Shown here in pieces: positions 24,467-29,945 of a stretch of DNA of 29,945 nt. The notes below the pieces were generated by a model. It did no database searches, was not told the DNA's origin, and saw only the letters and a list, made by a program, of their open reading frames with translations. Numbering within the stretch: the stretch's first letter is position 1; each line of letters begins with the position of its first letter. The DNA is taken from NCBI GenBank assembly GCA_934462775.1, contig CAKSIR010000011.1, positions 1 through 29,945 on the forward strand. Direction: 5' to 3'. The position numbers were made by a program, and so were the translations under genes. Source of the DNA: an uncultured Ruminiclostridium sp. (GTDB lineage: Bacteria > Bacillota > Clostridia > Oscillospirales > Ruminococcaceae).

Positions 24467-25330
24467 TTAAGCCTTGTTTACAGATCCGAATAATTCCATC
24501 TTTTCCTTTACAGTTGCCTTGATAGCCTCGAAGCCCGGAGCTAACAGCTTGCGCGGGTCAAAGCCCTTGCCCTGTAAATCCTTGCCTTCTTCGATGTACT
24601 TTCTTGTAGCTTCCTGGAATGCAAGCTGGCATTCTGTGTTAACGTTGATCTTAGCAACGCCGAGAGAAATAGCCTTCTTGATCATGTCGGCAGGAATACC
24701 TGTACCGCCGTGGAGTACCAGCGGCATATCGCCAACCTTTTCCTTAACAGCAGCAAGTGTGTCGAAGCTTAAGCCAGGCCAGTTAGCAGGATACTTACCG
24801 TGAATGTTGCCGATACCTGCAGCGAGCATTGTAACGCCTAAGTCGGCGATAGCCTTGCATTCGTTAGGATCAGCGCATTCGCCCATACCAACAACGCCGT
24901 CTTCTTCACCGCCGATAGAACCAACTTCAGCTTCAAGAGAAAGACCGAGGATGTCGCAAGCGTTTACAAGAGCTGTTGTCTTAGCGATGTTTTCTTCGAT
25001 CGGGTAATGTGAACCGTCGAACATGATTGAAGAGAAGCCTGCGTTGATGCAAGCCTTAGCGCCTTCAAACGTGCCGTGGTCAAGATGAAGAGCAACAGGA
25101 ACTGTGATCTTGAGTTCTTCGAGTAAGCCCTTTACCATGCCTACAACTGTCTTGTAGCCGCCCATGTACTTGCCTGCGCCCTCGGATACACCGAGAATTA
25201 CAGGAGAGTTGTTTTCCTGAGCGGTAAGAAGGATTGCCTTTGTCCATTCAAGGTTGTTGATGTTGAACTGACCTACAGCGTACTTGCCGTCGCGAGCCTT
25301 GTTCAGCATTTCTTTAGCAGAAACTAACAT
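24467..25330 (-). CDS. fba: Class II fructose-1,6-bisphosphate aldolase
   Basis: 287 residues. Zinc-dependent cleavage of fructose 1,6-bisphosphate in glycolysis. Visible marks: YAVGQFNINNLEWTKAIL, HLDHGTFEGAKACINAGFSS (catalytic Asp and zinc His), LEAEVGSIGGEEDG, GIGNIHGKYP and VLHGGTGIP (further zinc His residues), and KINVNTECQ for phosphate binding. A shorter-form enzyme of the Gram-positive type. AAAGGA lies before the ATG. Single-gene unit with its own promoter and terminator. Confidence 0.95.
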   Translation of the reverse strand: MLVSAKEMLNKARDGKYAVGQFNINNLEWTKAILLTAQENNSPVILGVSEGAGKYMGGYKTVVGMVKGLLEELKITVPVALHLDHGTFEGAKACINAGFSSIMFDGSHYPIEENIAKTTALVNACDILGLSLEAEVGSIGGEEDGVVGMGECADPNECKAIADLGVTMLAAGIGNIHGKYPANWPGLSFDTLAAVKEKVGDMPLVLHGGTGIPADMIKKAISLGVAKINVNTECQLAFQEATRKYIEEGKDLQGKGFDPRKLLAPGFEAIKATVKEKMELFGSVNKA

Positions 25331-25366
25331 ATTTCAAAGTCCTTTCGTTTATAAAATTCTAACTAT

Positions 25367-25395
25367 ATAATATCACATTATCAACAAAAAGGCAA
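25367..25395 (-). promoter_or_regulatory. Promoter of fba
   Basis: Minus strand TTGCCT (25395-25390), 17-bp spacer, TATTAT (25372-25367). Confidence 0.6.
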
Positions 25396-25418
25396 GATAA
25401 AATTTTAATCTATTTCTA

Positions 25419-25447
25419 TTTACAAAACAGGTCGTTTATTGTATAAT
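25419..25447 (+). promoter_or_regulatory. Promoter of the Thr-rich surface protein gene
   Basis: TTTACA (25419-25424), 17-bp spacer, TATAAT (25442-25447), 50 bases before the start. Confidence 0.7.
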
Positions 25448-25497
25448 ATTAAGGTATAAACATGAAACCCATGTGCCTTACGGAAGGATTGATATAA

Positions 25498-26196
25498 ATG
25501 AAGCTTAAAAGGTTATTTTTTACACTGTTTATGGCAGCTGCGGTTGCTGCCGGCGGATTTTCAATGACAGCATATGCCGAACCCGCTGCGGACGAATATG
25601 CGGCAGATGAGGAAATCCCTGAGGATTCCTATGAGGACGCAGAGCCGGACCCTGACGAAACCGTTCCCGATACCACCGATGACACAATCGATGACGACGG
25701 CGAGGAAATACCCGATGACGGTTCGGACGATAGTACAGACGGCGACGACCTGATTGCAGACGAGGATCAGACAACCGCCGATACTACCGAAGCTCCGATT
25801 GAAACTACACCGGAGGAAACAACAACCACCACAGCAGCCACAACAACTGCTGCTACCACAACGACGGCTGCCGCAACAACTACAACCGCTGCCACAACAA
25901 CAGCTCCCCCCGAAACCACAACCGAAGAAACAACTGCCGAAACAGTTCCGGAGGAAACAACAAGCGAAACTACAACCTCAGCCCTTATTGCCGACATTGT
26001 AACAGACACATCAGAGCTGACATCCCCTGACGATACCGCTCAGACAACGGCTGACGCGGACGCCGCAAATATGGAGGACGACCAATCAAACCCGCTGATT
26101 ATCGCATTTATCGCTGCGGTAGGAGTGTTTGTGCTGTTTGTTACGATTCCCGTAATTGTGCTGAAAATTCATCATAAAAAGCTGTACGAATATTAA
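25498..26196 (+). CDS. Exported Thr/Glu/Asp-rich protein with C-terminal membrane anchor
   Basis: 232 residues, function unknown. Signal peptide of about 27 residues (MKLKRLFFTLFMAAAVAAGG, cleavage near AYA/EP). Residues about 28-95 are very acidic. About 96-170 is a mucin-like Thr/Ala/Glu tract. A single hydrophobic segment near the end (LIIAFIAAVGVFVLFVTIPVIVL) is followed by a short basic tail KIHHKKLYEY, giving an outside-facing stalk held in the membrane. No LPXTG motif and no enzymatic domain. GGAAGGA precedes the ATG. Confidence 0.75.
   Translation: MKLKRLFFTLFMAAAVAAGGFSMTAYAEPAADEYAADEEIPEDSYEDAEPDPDETVPDTTDDTIDDDGEEIPDDGSDDSTDGDDLIADEDQTTADTTEAPIETTPEETTTTTAATTTAATTTTAAATTTTAATTTAPPETTTEETTAETVPEETTSETTTSALIADIVTDTSELTSPDDTAQTTADADAANMEDDQSNPLIIAFIAAVGVFVLFVTIPVIVLKIHHKKLYEY
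25806..25972 (+). repeat. Low-complexity ACA/ACC/GCT codon repeat tract
   Basis: Degenerate runs of Thr and Ala codons (ACAACAACTGCTGCTACCAC-type) encode the Thr/Ala stalk of the surface protein. Slipped-strand length changes are likely here. The long reverse-strand open frame over it (Val/Ala runs) is only its shadow. Confidence 0.75.
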
Positions 26197-26226
26197 AAAA
26201 AGAGCCGCTGCAATTGCAGCGGCTCT
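26194..26226 (-). terminator. Perfect 26-bp palindrome with T-run on the minus strand
   Basis: 26201-26226 is a perfect palindrome, two 13-base arms AGAGCCGCTGCAA and TTGCAGCGGCTCT. Seven A residues lie on its left side and none of the needed T-run on its right, so as an intrinsic terminator it works for minus-strand transcripts. It may still end the surface-protein mRNA. Confidence 0.6.
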
Positions 26227-26469
26227 AAATCATAATAGCATCTATTTTTTCAAATTGGCTTGATATGTGGAATTTGAGGTCAAGACGCGGTCAAAATCTG
26301 AACTTAAACCTTGAAGTGCTCTTTGATGCGGTTTGGTAAGGCTTGCGGTTTACTCCCACTCGCAAACTTGATGTATTCACCACGTCTAAAGTGTGATAAT
26401 AACCGCATTTTTGCACCGTTTTTTCACTGGATTATTTATATTTTTCGGTATCAAAACGGTATCACTGCT
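26227..26469. other. Gene-free stretch, probable remnant of mobile DNA
   Basis: No intact gene. On the minus strand a 34-codon frame (26408-26304, MRLLSHFRRGEYIKFASGSK onward) looks protein-like but has no ribosome site. CGGTATCA occurs twice, 11 bases apart (26446-26453 and 26457-26464), like arm-type recombinase repeats. The stretch adjoins a broken regulator gene. No tRNA or clear attachment site was found. Confidence 0.35.
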
Positions 26470-26817
26470 TTATGTGTTATCGTCTGATTTAATTGTCCTG
26501 CGTTTTACTCTGAGAGAACTCTGACATTCCTCTGCGTGTGACAGCGGATACCTCTTGCACCAAGAGATATACTCCTCTTCTGAAATCTCGCCCTTTACCA
26601 ACTGCTCCTTTTTCTCATTCCAGAGTGGGTGCATTTTGGCGAGAGAACCATTCTTTGAAGTTCCGTCTAGCTTTAGGCATACCACTCCGTCAATCTTTCC
26701 AACAGTATGACCTCATAGCTGCGGATAGCAGGCTCGCGTAACTCGCTCATTATACCAATTTCTTTTTGCGACAGGCTTTTAGCTTGCCGCATTTTTTATT
26801 TTCTGACCTGTTGTCAT
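26470..26817 (-). pseudogene. Broken XRE-family regulator followed by an unidentified reading frame
   Basis: From ATG 26817 the frame reads MTTGQKIKNA and then hits a stop. Shifting frame at the same place continues as RQAKSLSQKEIG and LREPAIRSYE, which together form a recognisable Cro/CI helix-turn-helix; a small deletion near 26788 explains the break. After that a third frame runs to 26470 (HPLWNEKKEQLVKGEISEEE, then YISWCKRYPLSHAEEC). That part is unassigned and may be another fragment. It cannot make a normal regulator as it stands. It probably came from a mobile element. Confidence 0.6.
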
Positions 26818-26854
26818 AATAATGCTGCCAATATAGAATTATACATATTTTAAA

Positions 26855-26888
26855 CTCTAAAAACCTCCTTCACGGCGGATTTTTAGAG
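26855..26888 (-). terminator. Hairpin after the HxlR gene, probable terminator
   Basis: CTCTAAAAACCTCC (26855-26868) and GGCGGATTTTTAGAG (26874-26888) pair with small internal mismatches around TTCAC. On the minus strand an alternative pairing of CCTC with GAGG places a T5 run after the stem. Confidence 0.5.
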
Positions 26889-26933
26889 GTTTCTATATAA
26901 CATATCACACACAGTTCAAAAATGAAATGGATT

Positions 26934-27302
26934 TTATTTTTTTTCAAAATTCTCTTGACAGTTCATAAGCGAACTGCTGTGATATAAATCTTTATAACTC
27001 TTTCCCCAGTTTTCCATTTCAGAAAGAATAGGGCGCATGGACTCGCCAAGTTCTGTCAGCGAATATTCCACCCTCGGCGGCACCTCAGGATATACGGTGC
27101 GCAGGATTATCCCGTCGGATTCCAGCTGGCGAAGACTGTCGGTCAGTACCTTCTGGCTCACGCCGTCAAGGGATTTCCGCAGCTCGTTGAATCTCCACGG
27201 TCTGGAAAGCAGGTTTCGCATTATCAGCAGCTTCCACTTGTTGCCGATTATCTGTACTGTGGTTGCAACATCGCATTCGGGAAGCTCTTCACGTTTTAGC
27301 AT
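26934..27302 (-). CDS. HxlR-family winged-helix regulator
   Basis: 122 residues. Signature: VQIIGNKWKLLIMRNLLSRP, WRFNELRKSLDGVSQKVLTDSLRQLE, and the wing LRTVYPEVPPRVEYSLTELG. A single N-terminal Cys (C10) sits where thiol-sensing members such as YodB and HypR carry their redox cysteine; a second Cys lies near the C-terminus (MNCQE). GGAGGG lies before the ATG. It is divergent from the peptide/radical-SAM operon and is the natural candidate to control it through the repeats at 27411-27452. Confidence 0.92.
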   Translation of the reverse strand: MLKREELPECDVATTVQIIGNKWKLLIMRNLLSRPWRFNELRKSLDGVSQKVLTDSLRQLESDGIILRTVYPEVPPRVEYSLTELGESMRPILSEMENWGKSYKDLYHSSSLMNCQENFEKK

Positions 27303-27341
27303 ATGTATCCCTCCAAAAGTTCAGAAAATGATGTTACATAT

Positions 27342-27370
27342 ATTATAGCATATATGCTGCAAACAATCCA
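27342..27370 (-). promoter_or_regulatory. Promoter of the HxlR gene with overlapping palindrome
   Basis: Minus strand TGGATT (27370-27365), 17-bp spacer, TATAAT (27347-27342) with extended -10 TGC. The palindrome GCATATATGC (27348-27357) abuts the -10 box and could serve autoregulation. Confidence 0.5.
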
Positions 27371-27410
27371 CTGAAAAAAATTTTCTCGACGAACCGCGCC
27401 GTTGTGCAAA

Positions 27411-27452
27411 AGTAACTTTCAGGTAACTATGTAACCTAAAAGTGCGTACTTG
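27411..27452 (+). promoter_or_regulatory. Operator array in front of the peptide operon
   Basis: GTAAC appears three times (27412, 27423, 27431). The first is in the palindrome AAAGTAACTTT, the second and third lie in AGGT...ACCT (27421-27437), and AAGTGCGTACTT (27440-27451) forms a fourth dyad touching the -35 box. Clustered GTAAC/AGT-type half sites are typical of HxlR-family operators (inference). Confidence 0.55.
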
Positions 27453-27478
27453 TGCGCGCTGAAAACTCGTGATATACT
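27450..27478 (+). promoter_or_regulatory. Promoter of the peptide/radical-SAM operon
   Basis: TTGTGC (27450-27455), 17-bp spacer, TATACT (27473-27478). The -35 box is weak and overlaps the operator array, so regulation at this point is plausible. Confidence 0.55.
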
Positions 27479-27520
27479 GCAATCACAGGAGAAATCCGAG
27501 TAATACAGGAGGTTATAAAC

Positions 27521-27730
27521 ATGAGTGAAACATTAAAGAATGTAGCTGCATTTTCCGGCACTGCCTGCGGAACTTCTGACCCGGCTGACAAGCCTGCTTC
27601 CGCTTGCGGCTCTGCGTGCGGCGCGACTGACCCCAAGGCTCCTGCTCCCGCTTGCGGCGCAGCTGACCCCAAGGCTCCTGCTCCTGCTTGCGGCTCTGCA
27701 TGCGGCGCAGCTGACCCTGACAAGAAGTAA
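27521..27730 (+). CDS. Cys-rich ACG-repeat peptide, predicted RiPP precursor (ACGX type)
   Basis: 69 residues. Six Cys (16, 29, 33, 45, 57, 61), every one in Ala-Cys-Gly followed by Thr, Ser or Ala. A 12-residue unit ACGA(T/A)DPKAPAP occurs twice in tandem (32-43, 44-55). Before and after it stands the paired form ACGSACGA. Residues 1-12 (MSETLKNVAAFS) could be a leader. The composition is Ala, Pro, Cys, Gly, Asp and Lys with no aromatic residue after F11. CAGGAGG gives a strong ribosome site. A radical SAM/SPASM gene follows 71 bases later, as in the ACGX systems named in protein-family databases. The modification and final product are unknown. Confidence 0.85.
   Translation: MSETLKNVAAFSGTACGTSDPADKPASACGSACGATDPKAPAPACGAADPKAPAPACGSACGAADPDKK
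27614..27685 (+). repeat. Two tandem 36-bp coding repeats in the precursor gene
   Basis: Units 27614-27649 and 27650-27685 encode ACGATDPKAPAP and ACGAADPKAPAP and are nearly identical in bases, so they arose by recent duplication and could vary in number between strains. Confidence 0.8.
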
Positions 27731-27801
27731 AAACAACTTCACAACCTCGGGCGGTCGGAAATTCGGCTGCCCCTGAGCAAATATCATCGGAGGATACCGC
27801 T

Positions 27802-28866
27802 ATGAAACCATATTTTGCCTTCCAGTGGCACATTACAGACACCTGCGACCAGCGCTGCAAGCACTGCTACATCTTCGCGGAGAATAACTGCAAAAAGCTC
27901 ACCGAAATGCCATTTGAGCGAATGGAACAGGTACTCGCAAGCATAGAGGATATGTGCGAAAGGCTCGGCAGAACACCCTATATCTACATCACAGGCGGCG
28001 ACCCGATTTTACATAATGACTTCTGGAAGCTTGCGCAGAAGCTGAAGGGAAAGGATATCCGCTGGGCTATTCTCGGAAATCCGTTTCATCTTAACGACGA
28101 GGTATGCCGTAGGCTCCACGAGCATGGCTGCGTGAAGTACCAGCTTTCCCTTGACGGAATGCGCGAAACCCACGATATGTTCCGCAAGCCCGGTTCGTTC
28201 GACACTACTATCGAGAAGATAGACTGCATAAAGAATGCGGGAATGTTCTGCGCAATAATGTCCACTGTTTCCAGTGCGAATATCGGGGATTTCCCGCAGC
28301 TCATCGACTTGTGCGCGGAGAAAAACGTTGACGTATTCGCGTTCGGAAGATACTGTCCAACCAGCGGTCAGAAGTCTGAAGAATATCACATTCCCCCCCA
28401 GCAGTACCGCAAATTCATGGATATGTGTTACAAGAAATTCAAGGAACACAAAAAGAACGGCTGTACAACAACTTTCCAGCTTAAAGATCACCTCTGGACG
28501 CTGTACCTCTACGAAAACGGTTTATTCAAGCTCCCGGAAAACAGTGACCCTGATGTAATTTACGACGGCTGCCACTGCGGAATAGGTCACATAACTATAA
28601 TCCCGACCGGCGACGTTTACGCCTGCCGCCGCATGGAATCCAAAATCGGAAACGTGTTCAAAACCTCGCTCTACGACCTGTTCAACGGCGCTGAGCTTGA
28701 CCAATACAGGCAGTGGAGCAAGTTCGAGAAATGCGGCAAATGCGAGCTTCGCGGGTATTGCAGGGGCTGTCCCGCAGTAACATTCGGCTACACCGGGAAT
28801 ATGTACGCCCCGGACCCGCAGTGTTGGAAAGAATACAACGAAAGGACAGGCGAAAGATTATGTTAA
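27802..28866 (+). CDS. Radical SAM/SPASM peptide maturase (ACGX system)
   Basis: 354 residues. Radical SAM cluster CxxxCxxC is C15, C19, C22 (TCDQRCKHCY), followed by ITGGDP for SAM binding. The C-terminal SPASM domain has its full set of cysteines (C259, C275, C311, C314, C320, C323, C341), enough for two auxiliary iron-sulfur clusters. Such enzymes form sulfur-to-carbon or other crosslinks on peptides; the Cys-rich peptide immediately upstream is the expected substrate. GGAGG precedes the ATG. Between the two genes a weak stem (GGGC at 27749 with GCCC at 27769) may lower enzyme relative to precursor. The stop overlaps the start of the next gene. Confidence 0.92.
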   Translation: MKPYFAFQWHITDTCDQRCKHCYIFAENNCKKLTEMPFERMEQVLASIEDMCERLGRTPYIYITGGDPILHNDFWKLAQKLKGKDIRWAILGNPFHLNDEVCRRLHEHGCVKYQLSLDGMRETHDMFRKPGSFDTTIEKIDCIKNAGMFCAIMSTVSSANIGDFPQLIDLCAEKNVDVFAFGRYCPTSGQKSEEYHIPPQQYRKFMDMCYKKFKEHKKNGCTTTFQLKDHLWTLYLYENGLFKLPENSDPDVIYDGCHCGIGHITIIPTGDVYACRRMESKIGNVFKTSLYDLFNGAELDQYRQWSKFEKCGKCELRGYCRGCPAVTFGYTGNMYAPDPQCWKEYNERTGERLC

Positions 28867-29156
28867 TGGACATCATCAAAGCAAGACATTCCATCAGAAA
28901 ATATACCGATAAACAGATAAGCCGCAAGGACTTAGAGCTTATTCCTGAAGCAGGAAACTACGCTCCAAACGCCGGCGGCGGTCAGCGCAGCATGATGGTC
29001 GCAGTCCGTAACGCTGAACTCGCCGCAAAAATCGGCAGAATGAATCTTGCAATGTTCGACAGAAGCCATCTGCTCGGCGGTTACGTTTCAAGCGAACAGC
29101 CGCACACAAAGCCGCGCAGACCCGACAGAATCAAAAGAATCAAAATAGTGGAGTGA
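28860..29156 (+). pseudogene. Nitroreductase-family protein, truncated to its N-terminal half
   Basis: 98 codons from ATG 28860; a second ATG at 28866 (TAATG, overlapping the upstream stop) gives the more usual start MDIIKARHSIRKY. The N-terminal half is typical: ARHSIRKYTDKQISRKDLEL, then AGNYAPNAGGGQRSMMVAV for flavin binding and NLAMFDRSHLLGGYVSSEQP. Family members continue another 70-100 residues from there. Here 18 Lys/Arg-rich residues (HTKPRRPDRIKRIKIVE) precede the stop, and the next gene begins 8 bases later. The second half of the flavin fold is missing, so it is either a deletion relic or a new short partner protein. Confidence 0.75.
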
Positions 29157-29164
29157 GGTACATT

Positions 29165-29782
29165 ATGGACGCAAAGACATGTTTAAAGAAAATGAAGCTT
29201 GTGGGGGTGCTGAACGTTGCCACAGTTGACGAGCACGGCGCTCCGCAGATACGCTGCATAAGCGCGGTGCATTACGATGAGGATTCGTTTTATTTCTTCA
29301 CCGCAAGGGGTAAGAATGTAGCAAAGGAACTTCTCACGGACGGGCGCGTGCAGATACTTGTCTACACGAAATTCAAGGAGATGATACGGCTGTCAGGAAA
29401 GGCGCTCCCGGTCGCTGATGAACGGCAGAAAACGTGTATTGACACGATATTTGCCGAGCAGCCGTACCTCGGGAATCTCTACCCCGACGAGAAACGGAAT
29501 ATCGGTATCTGCTTTGAAATAAAGGACGCCTCCATTGAGTATTTCAACCTCGGCGTGAATCCGATTTTCCGCGAGGTCTACACCATTGGAAACGGCAGCG
29601 CAGAACGTAAGGGCTACCACATTACGGACAACTGCATAGGCTGCGGGAAGTGCATGACGGTATGTCCGCAGAACTGCATTGACAGAGGCGCTCCGACACC
29701 GTATAATATAAGGCAGAACAACTGCCTGCACTGCGGCGCTTGCTTTGAAAATTGTCCGATAGGAGCGATAGAGCGTTTATGA
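29165..29782 (+). CDS. Flavin split-barrel (PNPOx-like) protein fused to a two-cluster ferredoxin
   Basis: 205 residues. Residues 1-125 resemble the pyridoxamine-phosphate-oxidase-like FMN-binding barrel (VGVLNVATVDEHGAPQIRCI, FYFFTARGKNVAKEL). Residues 155-200 hold two 4Fe-4S motifs: C157, C160, C163, C167 (CIGCGKCMTVCP) and C187, C190, C193, C197 (CLHCGACFENCP). The ATG at 29165 follows GTGAGGT; an upstream GTG at 29153 is less likely. The arrangement suits electron transfer between flavin and iron-sulfur proteins, perhaps feeding the radical SAM enzyme (inference). Its stop overlaps the next start (ATGA). Confidence 0.88.
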   Translation: MDAKTCLKKMKLVGVLNVATVDEHGAPQIRCISAVHYDEDSFYFFTARGKNVAKELLTDGRVQILVYTKFKEMIRLSGKALPVADERQKTCIDTIFAEQPYLGNLYPDEKRNIGICFEIKDASIEYFNLGVNPIFREVYTIGNGSAERKGYHITDNCIGCGKCMTVCPQNCIDRGAPTPYNIRQNNCLHCGACFENCPIGAIERL

Positions 29783-29945
29783 TACTGCAAACGGGAATGA
29801 GGACGGATATCCCCGCATTCTATTCCGAATGGTTTATGAACCGAATAAAAGAGGGCTATGTGCTTGTGCGGAATCCGTATTATCCCAAACAGGTAACAAG
29901 GTACGAGATCAATACGAATGTTGTCGATCTTATAGCATTCTGCAC
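29779..29945 (+). CDS. DUF1848-family protein, 5' part only
   Basis: 55 codons are visible before the window ends. The N-terminus MILQTGMRTDIPAFYSEWFM and NRIKEGYVLVRNPYYPKQVT matches the start of DUF1848 proteins, which are larger, have a cysteine-rich C-terminus and are of unknown function. The start overlaps the preceding stop by four bases (ATGA), so it belongs to the same operon. Confidence 0.8.
   Translation, partial: MILQTGMRTDIPAFYSEWFMNRIKEGYVLVRNPYYPKQVTRYEINTNVVDLIAFC

Noticed and set aside
25462..25497. An 11-codon frame ending just before the Thr-rich protein start.
   Set aside because: It starts about 8 bases from the likely transcript start with no ribosome site; probably chance.
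25767..26009. A long Val/Ala-rich minus-strand frame.
   Set aside because: Direct shadow of the Thr/Ala codon repeats.
27614..27685. Tandem 36-bp repeats as a possible CRISPR fragment.
   Set aside because: The repeats are adjacent without spacers and are in frame inside a coding sequence; no cas genes are present.

Overview
The window looks like a chromosomal segment of an anaerobic, spore-forming, low-to-mid GC Firmicute of the Ruminococcus/Oscillospiraceae type. The support is an alpha/beta-type small acid-soluble spore protein, a reverse rubrerythrin plus rubredoxin pair, a T-box leader on thrS, single-chain glycyl-tRNA synthetase, class II aldolase, sigma-A-like promoters with 17-bp spacers, GGAGG ribosome sites, and Thr/Ala/Glu-rich low-complexity tails on exported proteins. 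The genus is an inference.

Layout. 1-3478 (minus): an AraC regulator followed by a secreted GH59 (galactocerebrosidase-like) glycosidase that runs off the left edge. 3549-4724: aroF-type DAHP synthase. 4725-5018: gene-free DNA with inverted repeats. 5055-9727: a membrane diguanylate cyclase (minus), the spore protein (plus), a small membrane protein and an ABC-F ATPase (both minus). 9832-13636: azlCD branched-chain amino-acid exporter, ilvE and glyQS. 13669-16332: rubrerythrin, rubredoxin and a SulP anion transporter. 16353-19075: secG and rnr. 19116-21183: T-box and thrS. 21184-22094: a DUF2975/XRE pair behind a Fur/PerR-like palindrome. 22122-25330 (minus): a secreted FN3/LRR protein, rpsI-rplM and fba. 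25419-26196: a Thr-rich membrane-anchored surface protein. 26227-26888: decayed DNA with a broken XRE regulator.

27300-29945 is the most interesting part. A divergent HxlR regulator faces an operon with a 69-residue peptide carrying six Cys, all in Ala-Cys-Gly repeats; a radical SAM/SPASM maturase; a half-length nitroreductase; a flavin split-barrel protein fused to a two-cluster ferredoxin; and the start of a DUF1848 protein. This reads as a ribosomally made, radical-SAM-modified peptide (RiPP) locus of the poorly understood 'ACGX' type, with its own redox proteins and probably thiol-responsive control.

Most of the rest is housekeeping. The branched-chain amino-acid genes are grouped (exporter plus transaminase). 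The peroxide-defence genes share an operator-like site with the DUF2975/XRE pair. The exported proteins (GH59, FN3/LRR, Thr-rich protein, SecG tail) point to a polysaccharide-degrading gut or rumen lifestyle. No tRNA, rRNA, CRISPR array or intact insertion sequence was seen.
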